Source: Catonia carolina (lineage: Eukaryota > Arthropoda > Insecta > Hemiptera > Achilidae). From it: a stretch of 64,000 nt of DNA. A program made the position numbers and the translations under genes. Below, piece after piece: positions 55,405 through 64,000 of this stretch. The stretch lies in contig JAQMRL010000001.1 in NCBI GenBank assembly GCA_035578175.1, forward strand, positions 58,427,553 to 58,491,552, read 5' to 3'. The notes under the pieces were generated by a model, which was given only the letters and a program-made list of their open reading frames with translations, searched no databases and had not been told where the DNA came from. The number at the start of each line of letters is the position of its first letter. Within the stretch, counting starts at the first letter, position 1.

Positions 55405-56828
55405 TGTAATATTGTAGGATTGAACAGAATTATTTACTAATTAGTGTATTTTCATTTAAAATAATTTTATTTCTAATAGCGTATTTTTAATTGTTAAATA
55501 GTGTAATATTGTAGGATTAAAAAGAATTATATACGATAAACGCATTCCAAGAAATGTGTAGCGAGTAGGCTGGAATGTGTTGAGTCAGCTGAGCCGATGG
55601 CCACTGGTATGGTAGAGCGGACGTGGGGGAGTGCGCGGGGAGACTAGTCAGTCGTCAGTTGAGACTCGAGGCGAGAGGTGACAAAGTGAGCTACGCGCGT
55701 CTTTGTAGGACAGGCACACACGAGCGACAACGTATGACCACACTGTATGGGCGGTCATCGTTGTAGAACGCGGGTTACTTATGGTGAGTGACTGTTTGAG
55801 GTTACCAGTGAACCTTCAGGACGCGCCGATGGTATAGTGAGGCGGTGTAGCCTTCGATTAAAACCGTATCGGTAGTGGCTGAGTTAATCGTGTGCGCTAG
55901 TGTGACCCCCGGTCTTGCCCATTCGTTGGAGTGTGTGTACTGCGTTTGGGCCCGATTAATTCCTTCTAAACACAACGGCCCCGATAGTTTCGAGTGAGAA
56001 CGATGGCGGGAAACGGAGGGATGATGATATTGGCCTGGTTATGTAAGTACCCCATCAGTACTAGTATACTAAAGTATAGCAAGTCTACCGTCCCGTATTT
56101 TGCAAGTGGCAATCAGCGTAGCTAGACCAACAGAAAGCGATTTGCATTAGTTATAGGGTATACAAGAAGGTTTATCTTACAGCTAGATATGATCAGTTAA
56201 TAGGTTTAGTGGATTTCCTGTATTGCTTATTTAGGTTATCGGTTATTGATTTTATGTTCATGTTATGTTAATCATTGTTCTTGTGAGAATTTATTATTTA
56301 ATTTAAATTTACTATAAACAGTATCTGGTGCCTAATCAGTGGATAAGCAATACGATCTAGAACGATTGAAGCAAATCGCATATTAGGTTTAGTGGATTTC
56401 CTGTATTGCTTATTTAGATTATTGGTTATTGATTTTATGTACATGTTATGTTAACCATTGTCCTTCCGAGAATTTATTATTTAATTTTTGCATGACTATA
56501 AACAGTGTCTGGCGCCTATTCAGTTGATGAACAATACGGTCTAGAACGATTGAAACAAGTTGCATATTAGGATTAGTTTAGTTATTATGATATGGTTAAT
56601 TCAAACAGTTTATTGGGATGATGTTTTTCGTTCTACTACTCAAGAACCTTAAGGACAATGGTCTTATTTTGTTTTAACCTTATAGATTTATAAATGTATT
56701 GTAGTTTCTGATAGCGATCAGAAGTGGTAACTTTACGATAGGATAATATTGCTAAATAAACATAGTCAAGATAAATCGAAGGTTTTTCATTGCTGTGAGT
56801 CAACCTGCCCCCACCCCGTCCGGTTACA
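55405..56828 (+). mobile_element. Solo LTR (1.42 kb) with CpG-rich leader
   Basis: It begins TGTAAT and ends GTTACA, and is flanked by tggg at 55401-55404 and 56829-56832 (4-bp target-site duplication). The 55600-56040 part is GC- and CpG-rich, unlike anything nearby. It is followed by an ATG (56003) with a 13-codon frame running into a good splice donor (at|gtaagt, 56043). The right part has a 183-bp tandem duplication. No second LTR or pol gene lies next to it, so recombination to a solo LTR is inferred. The alternative is a host promoter and first exon, but the TG...CA ends and TSD favour an LTR. Confidence 0.65.
56201..56567 (+). repeat. Tandem duplication, two ~183-bp units
   Basis: Unit 1 (56201-56383) and unit 2 (56384-56567) both start taggtttagtggatttcctg and end ...gcatat. 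They share ttggttattgattttatg-type blocks and tctagaacgattga, and differ at about 10% of positions by eye. They lie within the solo LTR. Confidence 0.88.
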
Positions 56829-56889
56829 TGGGCTTCATGGAGAAGAACACTGGTTCATTCTGAGACCCAACTGACTACAAAACTCAAGT

Positions 56890-58560
56890 GACTATTTTTT
56901 CTTTTTCTGCCATTCTGCAGGATTAGGCGTCTCTGCCTGTTCCAAACCTCTTAAATCTGCCCATCTCATTCTCAGGTGTCCTCGTTCTCTCTTTCCCTCT
57001 GGTGTATAGCCTAGTGTTTGCTTAGGTATCCTATCCTCTCTTATTCTGTTCACATTCTCCAACCACTACATTCTGTTCTGGGATACCCTGTCGTTTATAA
57101 AGAAGTGTTGAGTTCTTTCCTTATCTTGGTATTCCTGTAACAATCTTCTCTACTACTCCCATACGTATGTCAAAGAATTTAATTTCATATGCTTGCAATC
57201 TACTCTCCTCTCGCTTTGATTGTACCTAAGTTTCACTGCCATACAGTTGGGTCGGCACTGCTATTGTTTTACAAAATCTTACCCTCGTGTTTTTGCTGGT
57301 GCTATTTTTTAAGGTTTGTTGGATAGTTTCGAATATTTGCTGAAATCTGTGCATCTTTATACTATTGGTATGTAATGTTGCAACCTCGATACCGAAAGTG
57401 GAATATCTGTTCCAAAGTATTATTCTCTGTAACAATTTTGCTTCTGACTGGCTCCTTCCCCCTGAATGCCAAAAATTACCTTTGTCTTCTTTGTGGAAAC
57501 TGTCAACTTATATTCTTTGCAGAATTTGTTCAGCATGAAGAGTGCTCTCTGCAGGTCATCAGAAAATGATAGGCAATTTACAACCATGTCTTCTCTTATC
57601 AGAATACCCATGTGTATTTGAGACTTCCATCTTCTGATCACATCATCCAAATAAATATTAAACAAAGTGGGTGATAGACCACACCCTTTTCTTGCTCCTC
57701 TATTTGTAATTATTACGTCTTCAGAATTGGAGTTCTACACTGCTATTACCCCTCTGGTATCTTTGTACAGGCTCTGGACTGCTTTTATAAGATGGAAAGG
57801 ATATCCAGTATCTTGAAATATTTCCCATAATTTTATTCTATCCATTGTTTCAAAAGCCGTCTGAAGACCGACAAAAGCTAAGTGAGTTTCGAGACTGAAT
57901 TCCCTTCTTTTCTCAACAGTTTGCTTTATGATAAACACATTGTCAGTGCATGATCTCCCCTTGCTGAAGCCACACCGTTCTTCGAGTAGCAAGGTCTCTG
58001 CAATAATCTGCATCCTACCTTTTATTATCATGCTGTATACTATCAGTGATGATGACTTAAGCAAACTGATTCCTCTAATTATCACTAGAGCTTCTATCTT
58101 CTTTTTTAAACAGAGATTTGAGGGTGGCAATTCTCCATTTGGGATTCTTAATTGAATCCAGCATTCATTTATCAAATGCATGAATTCCTGCCTGAAAAAC
58201 AAACCCGCACATTTCAGTAGTTCCGTTTTCAAATCATCCTGTCCAGTTGCTTTGCGACTCTTTGCCTTGTTGAGCACTCCCTCCAGCTCCTCGATAGTTA
58301 TTAAATTAACTGACTGGACCATATTTTCTTGATTTGTATTATTTCCCTTTGTAGGAGCCAACTGACAACTATCATCAAACCAGAGATTTTTATAATGTTG
58401 CATCCATTGGTCCTTCGACACTACATTTAGCCATGCTGTATCTCTTTCTATCTTGTTCAGATGTTTGATGGCCTTGTACGCCACATGCTGTCTTCCATAT
58501 AGATCTTCTTCCAGCTTCCTTATAAAAGCACTATAAAAGTTTTTAATACAAAACATTATA
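56890..58560 (-). mobile_element. LINE relic (reverse transcriptase and tail), RTE-like
   Basis: On the - strand from 58556: YKAIKHLNKIERDTAW, TIEELEGVLNKAKSRKATGQ, LLEERCGFSKGRSCTDNVFI and LWEIFQDTGYPFHLIKAVQS. After frame changes come VNCLSFSDDLQRALFMLNKF (degenerate YADD, now FSDD) and KTIAVPTQLYGSE. The tail, WLENVNRIREDRIPKQTLGY and TPEGKRER, ends near 56890. The RT motifs are damaged, with stops and frameshifts. The endonuclease half is missing. Confidence 0.8.
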
Positions 58561-58929
58561 AAAAGTTTTAAATACTTATTTTTTGCTAGAAAAATAATTT
58601 ATTCATATTCAGATTCATGGTGTATTATTATACTATCTAATATTATACTATCATGTTAACAGATAGTATCTGTTTCTTGAAAAAATGGTTATATACATAG
58701 TTTTTAATGTTCATTAACATACTGCTTAATCTAGTGTGTTAGTCTTGGCTCGAAATTAAATTAATTTTTTTTTTATTTGTTACAGGGTGCAGGCTGCTAT
58801 AAGAGAAAAAATTATGTTGTCTGATAAAAAAGGGCTTGAGATTAAATTAAAGTCCTGTATGTATGGTTTTATCTGGATTTATTGTTACAGCAAACAGCTC
58901 GAGAATTTTACCTCAAGACATTTAATTAT
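58561..58929. other. AT-rich spacer with an exon-like edge
   Basis: A T-rich tract and ttgttacag at 58775-58785 precede a + frame (QAAIREKIMLSDKKGLEIKL). Without partner exons this is probably chance. No other feature was seen. Confidence 0.3.
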
Positions 58930-59300
58930 TTCATCTTCTTTTCTTCATGGGCTAGGCATTTCTACCTGTTCTGGGACTGATCTTTTCTTCAGCCTGCCAA
59001 TATCTCTACATCCCTCTGGTTTGTATCTTTTAGCTAATTTAGGCAAGCGGCTTTCTGGCATTCTGTTTAAATGGTCGACCCATTGGGCACAATATAATTT
59101 TATTTTTTCATTGAGTGGAAAAATTCCCAATTCTAGCCTTGTGTCTTCATCTCTGATCTTGTTTGGTCCTGTACAATCCAACATAGACCTTAAGAATTTC
59201 ATTACAGCAGTTTGGATGTTTCTTTCCTCCCTTCACCTCATCACTTCACTACCATATGTCAAGGCTGGAACTGTCACCATCTTCTAAAACTTTAACAGTG
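58930..59300 (-). mobile_element. LINE 3' fragment (post-RT tail)
   Basis: The - strand frame has DGTVPALTYG-like sequence near 59270, then KFLRSMLDCTGPNKIRDEDT, LYCAQWVDHLNRMPESRLP and KRYKPEGCRDIGRLKKR. This is the widespread LINE tail 'W..HVxRM...RLPK....YKPxGRRDxGRPxKRW'. It may be the 3' end of a second copy related to the element at 56890. Degraded. Confidence 0.78.
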
Positions 59301-60104
59301 TTTCAGGCCTTGCTTTTTGCCACAGAATCATATAAATCATGCCACATATCTGATTAAATTTTGAGGTCTTATTTTTCACATCAAACTCTTTTTTATTGAT
59401 ACGTTTTGATGTATGAGTTTTATTGATATGACTGAATGGAATGTCCATTCTTAATTTTAATTTTTGATTACTCTGAAGAAAGTGGTACCACCAAAACAAT
59501 CGTAAGTTTTTTTAAACAAAAACTAAACAGCAACCAAAAAAGAGGTAAGAAATTATCATTTATAATATAATAATTTATAAATTAAATGGTTGGCAGGATG
59601 CATTACAAGAATTCGTTCGTAAATGAAATAAATGCACATCAAAGGAGAGATGTCACCGAGAGTTCAATGTTGCCTAATTTTGTAACATATTTGTGGATAT
59701 ACAAAAGTGGCAGAAAGAAAAAGAAAAATCCATTACTTGTTTAGTGAATGCAATGTCACCTTACGTGTGTCTTTTTTTTTGCTAAATATTAATGAAGAAA
59801 TTTTTTAAAGTTAAACAAAAAATGTATTTTTAAAAGTAACTAATTCATCTCAAAATTCAAAATTTTCCATTTTTATTAATTCTAAAAGTGTTCCAAAAGG
59901 CATGTCAATTTTAAATAATAAAGAATCAATTATTCAAGAATTTTTTTTGTTAGATAAAAAAAAGTGGTCTGAGAGATTGACCATTAATGTTTCATTCATA
60001 TTATTGTAAAAACTAAATAATGATTAAATGATATAATCCATTCAACAATGTTCTTTACTTTAAGACTGAATATATAACTATTTACTACGTTTTCACTTCA
60101 CAGT
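59301..60104. other. AT-rich spacer with a foldback-arm fragment
   Basis: Holds the foldback-related block 59429-59625; the rest shows no coding or repeat signal. Confidence 0.5.
59429..59625 (+). repeat. Foldback-arm relative with flank shared with 55008
   Basis: tgactgaatgg...ctctgaagaaagtggtaccaccaaaac up to agcaaccaaaaaagaggtaag matches the right arm of the foldback at 50510-50648. The continuation ggttggcaggatgcattaca is the inverse of 55020-55060. Confidence 0.72.
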
Positions 60105-63100
60105 GCTCTGTTTTAACACATAACACTGCACTGTTGCAGTATTTCGAAGGGTTTCTTTCTCTCAAGCCTTCTAGGAACACTTTCATTATCAAAAAGTTGA
60201 ATTGCTTCTGGATTGATATGGCCATGTAGACAAGCTTTGTGTTAGACAGCTAATTTTCTTACTTCACTGGACACAAAACGGATTCCAAAATCTATGTGCA
60301 GATCATAATTCTTAATGTACAAATGAGCATTAATGATAGGTCGCGGTACTTTGTTCTGAAACATTTGTTTAATCCTTATCTGACTTTCTCTGGTCCAACT
60401 CCAAAGTTGTATAACAAAAATCCAGGTGGGTTTTAAAATTTGATTATAGATTGTTCCTTTATTATGGAGAAGCAGCTGCGGTTGATGTCCCAGTAACCAA
60501 TTTGTATATCTGAGGCCCAGCTAAGCTCCTTTTATCGGAATGAACTCCTTCCATTTCAGTTCTAAAGTCATTCTTAAATATTTTGCTGTTTGCATATGGT
60601 ACAATATTTTTATTGGTGAAATCTGTATGTACAGATTTTCGCTTGTTCAGTTATGTTGTCCATTTTTTATTGCAGTGACATACTTGATCACATGCTCTCT
60701 GGAGTTAGGTTGTTGATTCGACTTGATTTCCATCCACTGTCAACAGGGCCATGTTGTCCGCAAATGTTGCAATTTTAACTCTTATCTACTTGAGTGATGT
60801 CACTTGTATATATATGATTTAATATTGGTCCTAAGACACTTCCTTGAGGTATACCTGCTTGAATTTCTTTCAACTCCGAATTTTCATCTTCTTGTTTTAC
60901 TTGAAACTATTTATCCGCCTAGTAGGAAGACCGCAGCTCCACGTGCTGCTTTGGTAGAAGTTAGTTCAATTTATACAATAAACCCTCAGATATGCCAGAG
61001 TTTGCCGAATGCCTGCGCTATGTCTAAAAAAAATAGAACAAATCTTTCTTTTTTTGGGGATTTTTCAATAATATCTGTTGCTCAATGCACCTGGTCTATT
61101 GTTGAATGTTTTCTTCTGAAACCAAATTGATGATTTGAAATTAGATTGTGTTGTTCTATTACGGGCATTTAGCTTTTTTTGAAAATTTTCTCAAAAAGAC
61201 TAGAAACTATTGGCAGCAAACAATCGGCCTGTAAGATTTGGTACCATTTGGCGGTTTACCCAGTTTTTGCAGCATTTTGACATAAAAGAAGGAATATATC
61301 TTAATTTGAAGGGTGCATGAAGTAGATATGTTAACATAATTGTTCTCTTTCGTGGAAACTGTTTTACTGTTTCACCTTTTATGTAAACTTGGCATCTTTA
61401 TACTTAGTTTGGCCTTAATCTCCCTGGCCACTTCATATGGTGTAACTGGATCATTTGCTACATTTTTATGGCTCAAAGTATTTCTATGTAGGTATTGCAA
61501 ATTGGGTTATTTGGCTGAAAAATTTCATATAGGTTAGTAGCAAAAATTTCTGCTTTTTGTTTATTGTCCCTAGCTAGTATTCCATCTTTTTTTTATTGGA
61601 GGAATCTGAATAATTAGCCTTTTTTAATTTTTTTTTGTTTTTCATAATGAAAAATCTGTATCTTCACTGGCTGTCAAATTTTGTAGATAGTTGTTAACTG
61701 TTTCATGCTTCCAGTTTTGAATTTCCTTTTTAACCGTTGAGTTTTATTAATAAGAATATTTTTGTCTGTCGGATTCTGTGTTTGTTGCCATCTTTTCTTT
61801 GACTTCCTTTTTTCAATGACAAGGTTCTTAATTTCTTTTAGGTAATTACAGCACACTGTAATACGTATATAAGCCTTTGTCTTCTTTCAAGCTGCTTCCT
61901 GTATCAACTTTTTTTAACTTTTCAGCTTTTTCTTCCAACTGCAGTTTAGTTCTTAGTGGAATATTTAATTTTTTTTTATTTTCTAAATCAACTTTAAATT
62001 GTTCCCAGTGTGTTGTTTTATTTATTAATGTCAGTCTACTTCGTTTTCTTATTACTTTAATCACAAAGGGTCTAAACTACTGTAGAATTATCAGAGTTCA
62101 AATCGTAATTTTTCTCGATATCAATGAAATTTGATGATATGTTTTTCAATATGAAAAATTCCAAGATATCAGGAATTGTATTAGGATCTGTTGGCCAATG
62201 GGTCGGTTTTGCTGTTGATGGTGTGTACATCAAACATCTTGGATAGGTTTTCTGAACGCTTTTCCTTTTGTCATTGTTAATCGTGCCCCTAGTCTATATG
62301 CTATGCATTATAATCTCCACCTAAAATATATCTTATCACCAACATGTTCTAGTGTATTTATTTTTGTATTGAATGTTTTTGAGGTCGACTCGTTGGTGTA
62401 GTGGTTAGCACAACTGGCTTCTACGCCAGGGTCCAGGGTTTGATTCCCGGTCAGGTCTGGCATGTTTTCATCACTCATTTTCATCTATCACCCTTCTCAC
62501 CAGCAGCATTAGTAGTAATTGCAAAACAGTTGGACGTTAAACAAACAAAAAAAAGAATGTATTTAAGTTTATGTCTTGGTGGACGGTACAATGCTGCAAC
62601 ATTGAATTTTTGATTAGTTGCATGAATTCCAGTCACTGTAAGCTGCACTTCATCAGATTGGATGTGGCTTTCTTCATAATGATTGATATTTTCTTTTATG
62701 ATATCTGGTTCCCCCTCTAGTATGATTATCTGGATGTATTGCTTGGTTTACCAAGCTACCAAATTACTGGTGGAGTTTATTAACAGATAGCCTTCCTTTT
62801 TTCTGTTTGCCTTGTAAACTTTTATACTTTAAGAATATTTAGTGGAATGTGTCTTGTAGATAAAACATACATCGATGTTTTGAGTTTGTAGAAATATTTC
62901 CAATTTGTACTTTTTATTTTGAATGCTGTTTGCATTCCAAGTAGCTATTCTTACCTCCCTCTTAATCAGTTTTGTATATTTCGAATGTATACTTGTTTTT
63001 AATTAGTACTTGTTGTATTCCTGGCTTCCAATCTACCAAGTCTAACAGAGAGCTCTTTCATTTTATATAATATATTATGCAACAACTCCATCATGTTTAA

Positions 63101-63420
63101 TTGTGATATGGATTATTGTCGTTGATTTTCTTGGTTGTTCTGTTGTAAATTGACATTCGTTGCTTTTGTCATTTCAGGAAACAAAACATTAATTTGTATT
63201 TGCTTTGATGCAAAGGTTTTCTGTTGTGGGTGTGTGACATCTTGGTTTTGTTCAAGTTATCTCTTCGTTTTTGTAGCTTTATCGCCGCTAGGTGAAGTTG
63301 GCAGGATGAGCCTCGGCACAGTTGAAGCACTTCAGCGGATCACTTCTTGATTTTGTGCATTCCTTAGTTAGCTGCTTGCCAGCACATTTGACACGTATCG
63401 CTTCGTGTGGACTATGTTAT
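60105..63420 (-). mobile_element. Jockey-like LINE relic spanning ORF1 end to ORF2 end
   Basis: Read from 63420 leftward on the - strand, the order is preserved. ORF1 zinc knuckles KCAGKQLTKECTKSRSD and PLKCFNCAEAHPAN are at 63290-63400. The endonuclease start VRIATWNANSIQNKKYKLEI is near 62900-62960, then GIHATNQKFNVAALYRPPR (62580-62640). A pre-RT region (61674-62064) has IKNLVIEKRKSKKRWQQTQN. RT remnants IQAGIPQGSVLGPILNHIYT lie near 60820-60880. The tail (60110-60600) has WLLGHQPQLLLHNKGTIYNQ, ILKPTWIFVIQLW, NKVPRPIINAHLYIKNYDLH and PRRLERKKPFE. This is a complete jockey layout, peppered with stops and frameshifts and interrupted by a SINE-A. Confidence 0.85.
62382..62554 (+). mobile_element. 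SINE-A copy (tRNA-derived), best-preserved
   Basis: The A box tagtggttagcacaactgg and B box gggtttgattcccgg are intact in form. The body ggtctggcatgttttcatca through ttctcaccagcagcattag and an A-rich tail match 18857-19021. It is inserted, in the opposite orientation, in the endonuclease region of the jockey-like relic. Confidence 0.85.
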
Positions 63421-63435
63421 TGGGTATGGCCAATA

Positions 63436-63463
63436 ATGTATATATATATATATCTTCTTCTTC
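63436..63463 (+). repeat. (TA)n/(TTC)n microsatellite
   Basis: A short TA run followed by TTC units marks the junction between the jockey-like relic and the 3' end of the next LINE. It could be the simple-sequence tail of that LINE. Confidence 0.8.
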
Positions 63464-63467
63464 TACC

Positions 63468-64000
63468 TCAATCGTAAGATTGGTTGGCAGCCCTCCATCT
63501 AGCTCTGTCCATTGCCACCCTCTTCCATTGCGCATAGCTCTCAGCACCCAGATCTTTTGTAATTTGGTTTAGATACTGTAGCCAGGGCCTTCCACGACCC
63601 CTTTGTCCATTAACTGTACCTTCAAGAATGCTTAACGTAAATTCGTTGTGTCTTATTATGTGTCCAATATAAGAATGTCGTCTGCCCTCGAGAAGCTTCA
63701 AAAGAGATCTGCTTTCCTCTGCCCTTTGTAAAACCTCTACATTCGTGATCCTGTCAGTCCATTTTATCTTGAGCATTCTCCTCCAGCACCACACCTCAAA
63801 TGCATTCAAAGCCTTTTCCTCGACCTTCCCAATAGTCCACGTTTCTGACCCATAGAGTGCTATACTCCAAATGCAACTCTTTATTAGTCGCTTTCTTATT
63901 TCCAACATTAGACTATTTGAGGAAAGCAGCTGCCGTTTACTAATAAACATAGCTTTAGCTTCTCTAATACGCCTTTTAATATCCATTTTATCCTTCCCAT
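63468..64000 (-). mobile_element. LINE 3' region running off the window
   Basis: The - strand frame is open from the window end to the stop at 63468: MDIKRRIREAKAMFISKRQ, SIALYGSETWTIGKVEEKAL, FEVWCWRRMLKIKWTDRITN, RRHSYIGHIIRHNEF and MDRARWRAANQSYD. This is the intact C-terminal tail of an endonuclease/RT element, the same family type as the degraded copy at 17260-17708. The RT core would lie beyond 64000. It has no stop in more than 170 codons, so it is a comparatively young copy. Confidence 0.87.

Noticed and set aside
56003..56042. ATG-containing first exon of a host gene with a signal-peptide-like start (MAGNGGMMILAWL)
   Set aside because: It lies inside a segment with TG...CA ends and a 4-bp direct duplication (55405-56828), and no downstream exon with a recognisable domain follows. 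An LTR explains it better, although promoter use is not excluded.
58775..58880. Exon beginning after ttgttacag at 58785
   Set aside because: The frame continues straight into antisense LINE sequence and there is no partner exon, so the acceptor-like string is probably chance.
56890..63420. CRISPR-like or satellite arrays in the right end
   Set aside because: No regularly spaced identical direct repeats exist here; the repeated look comes from several independent LINE tails.

Overview
This is a eukaryotic, almost certainly insect, nuclear window. It is AT-rich, has spliceosomal introns with gt/ag borders, and is crowded with non-LTR retrotransposons, DNA transposons, tRNA-derived SINEs and foldback repeats of the kinds found in arthropods. 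The species cannot be fixed from the sequence; a large TE-rich genome such as a hemipteran is a guess from overall style. No bacterial operon, CRISPR array, rRNA gene or credible free-standing tRNA gene was seen.

Only one host gene is clear. The left 12.6 kb holds the 3' end of the vacuolar H+-ATPase B-subunit gene (Vha55 type, + strand): four coding exons (129-279, 5020-5207, 5858-5987, 10236-10384) encoding the last 205 residues and the stop, followed by a probable 3' UTR intron. Its introns carry a 2.76-kb TIR DNA transposon (1141-3904), LINE scraps and a decayed piggyBac-like transposon (7815-9954).

From about 14 to 26 kb lies a TE graveyard: a Tc1/mariner-style MITE, Tigger/pogo, Merlin (ISXO2-like) and Tc1-like transposase relics, several SINEs (one with clear target-site duplications), two copies of a ~0.9-kb repeat family, and a GC-rich island ending in a perfect histone-mRNA-type stem-loop.

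Two nested insertion complexes dominate the centre. At 26888-35825 an element with ~550-bp inverted arms has been split by a solo LTR (27084-28965, TSD ctgc), a MITE (29399-29732) and a full-length but frameshifted LINE (29771-35188, 19-bp TSD). At 38957-48343 an RTE-like LINE on the - strand (12-bp TSD) is split by a nearly intact 6.0-kb I-clade-like LINE on the + strand (40970-46986, 12-bp TSD, poly(A) tail), whose second ORF (endonuclease, reverse transcriptase, RNase H) is open throughout.

The right third (48.4-64 kb) has jockey-like, RTE-like and L1-ORF1-like LINE relics mostly on the - strand, a third copy of the ~0.9-kb repeat (inverted), a 288-bp foldback element with relatives nearby, and a second solo LTR (55405-56828, TSD tggg) that contains a CpG-rich leader and a 183-bp tandem duplication. 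Apart from Vha55, essentially everything recognisable is mobile DNA; the interest lies in the layering, the boundaries and several unclassified elements.
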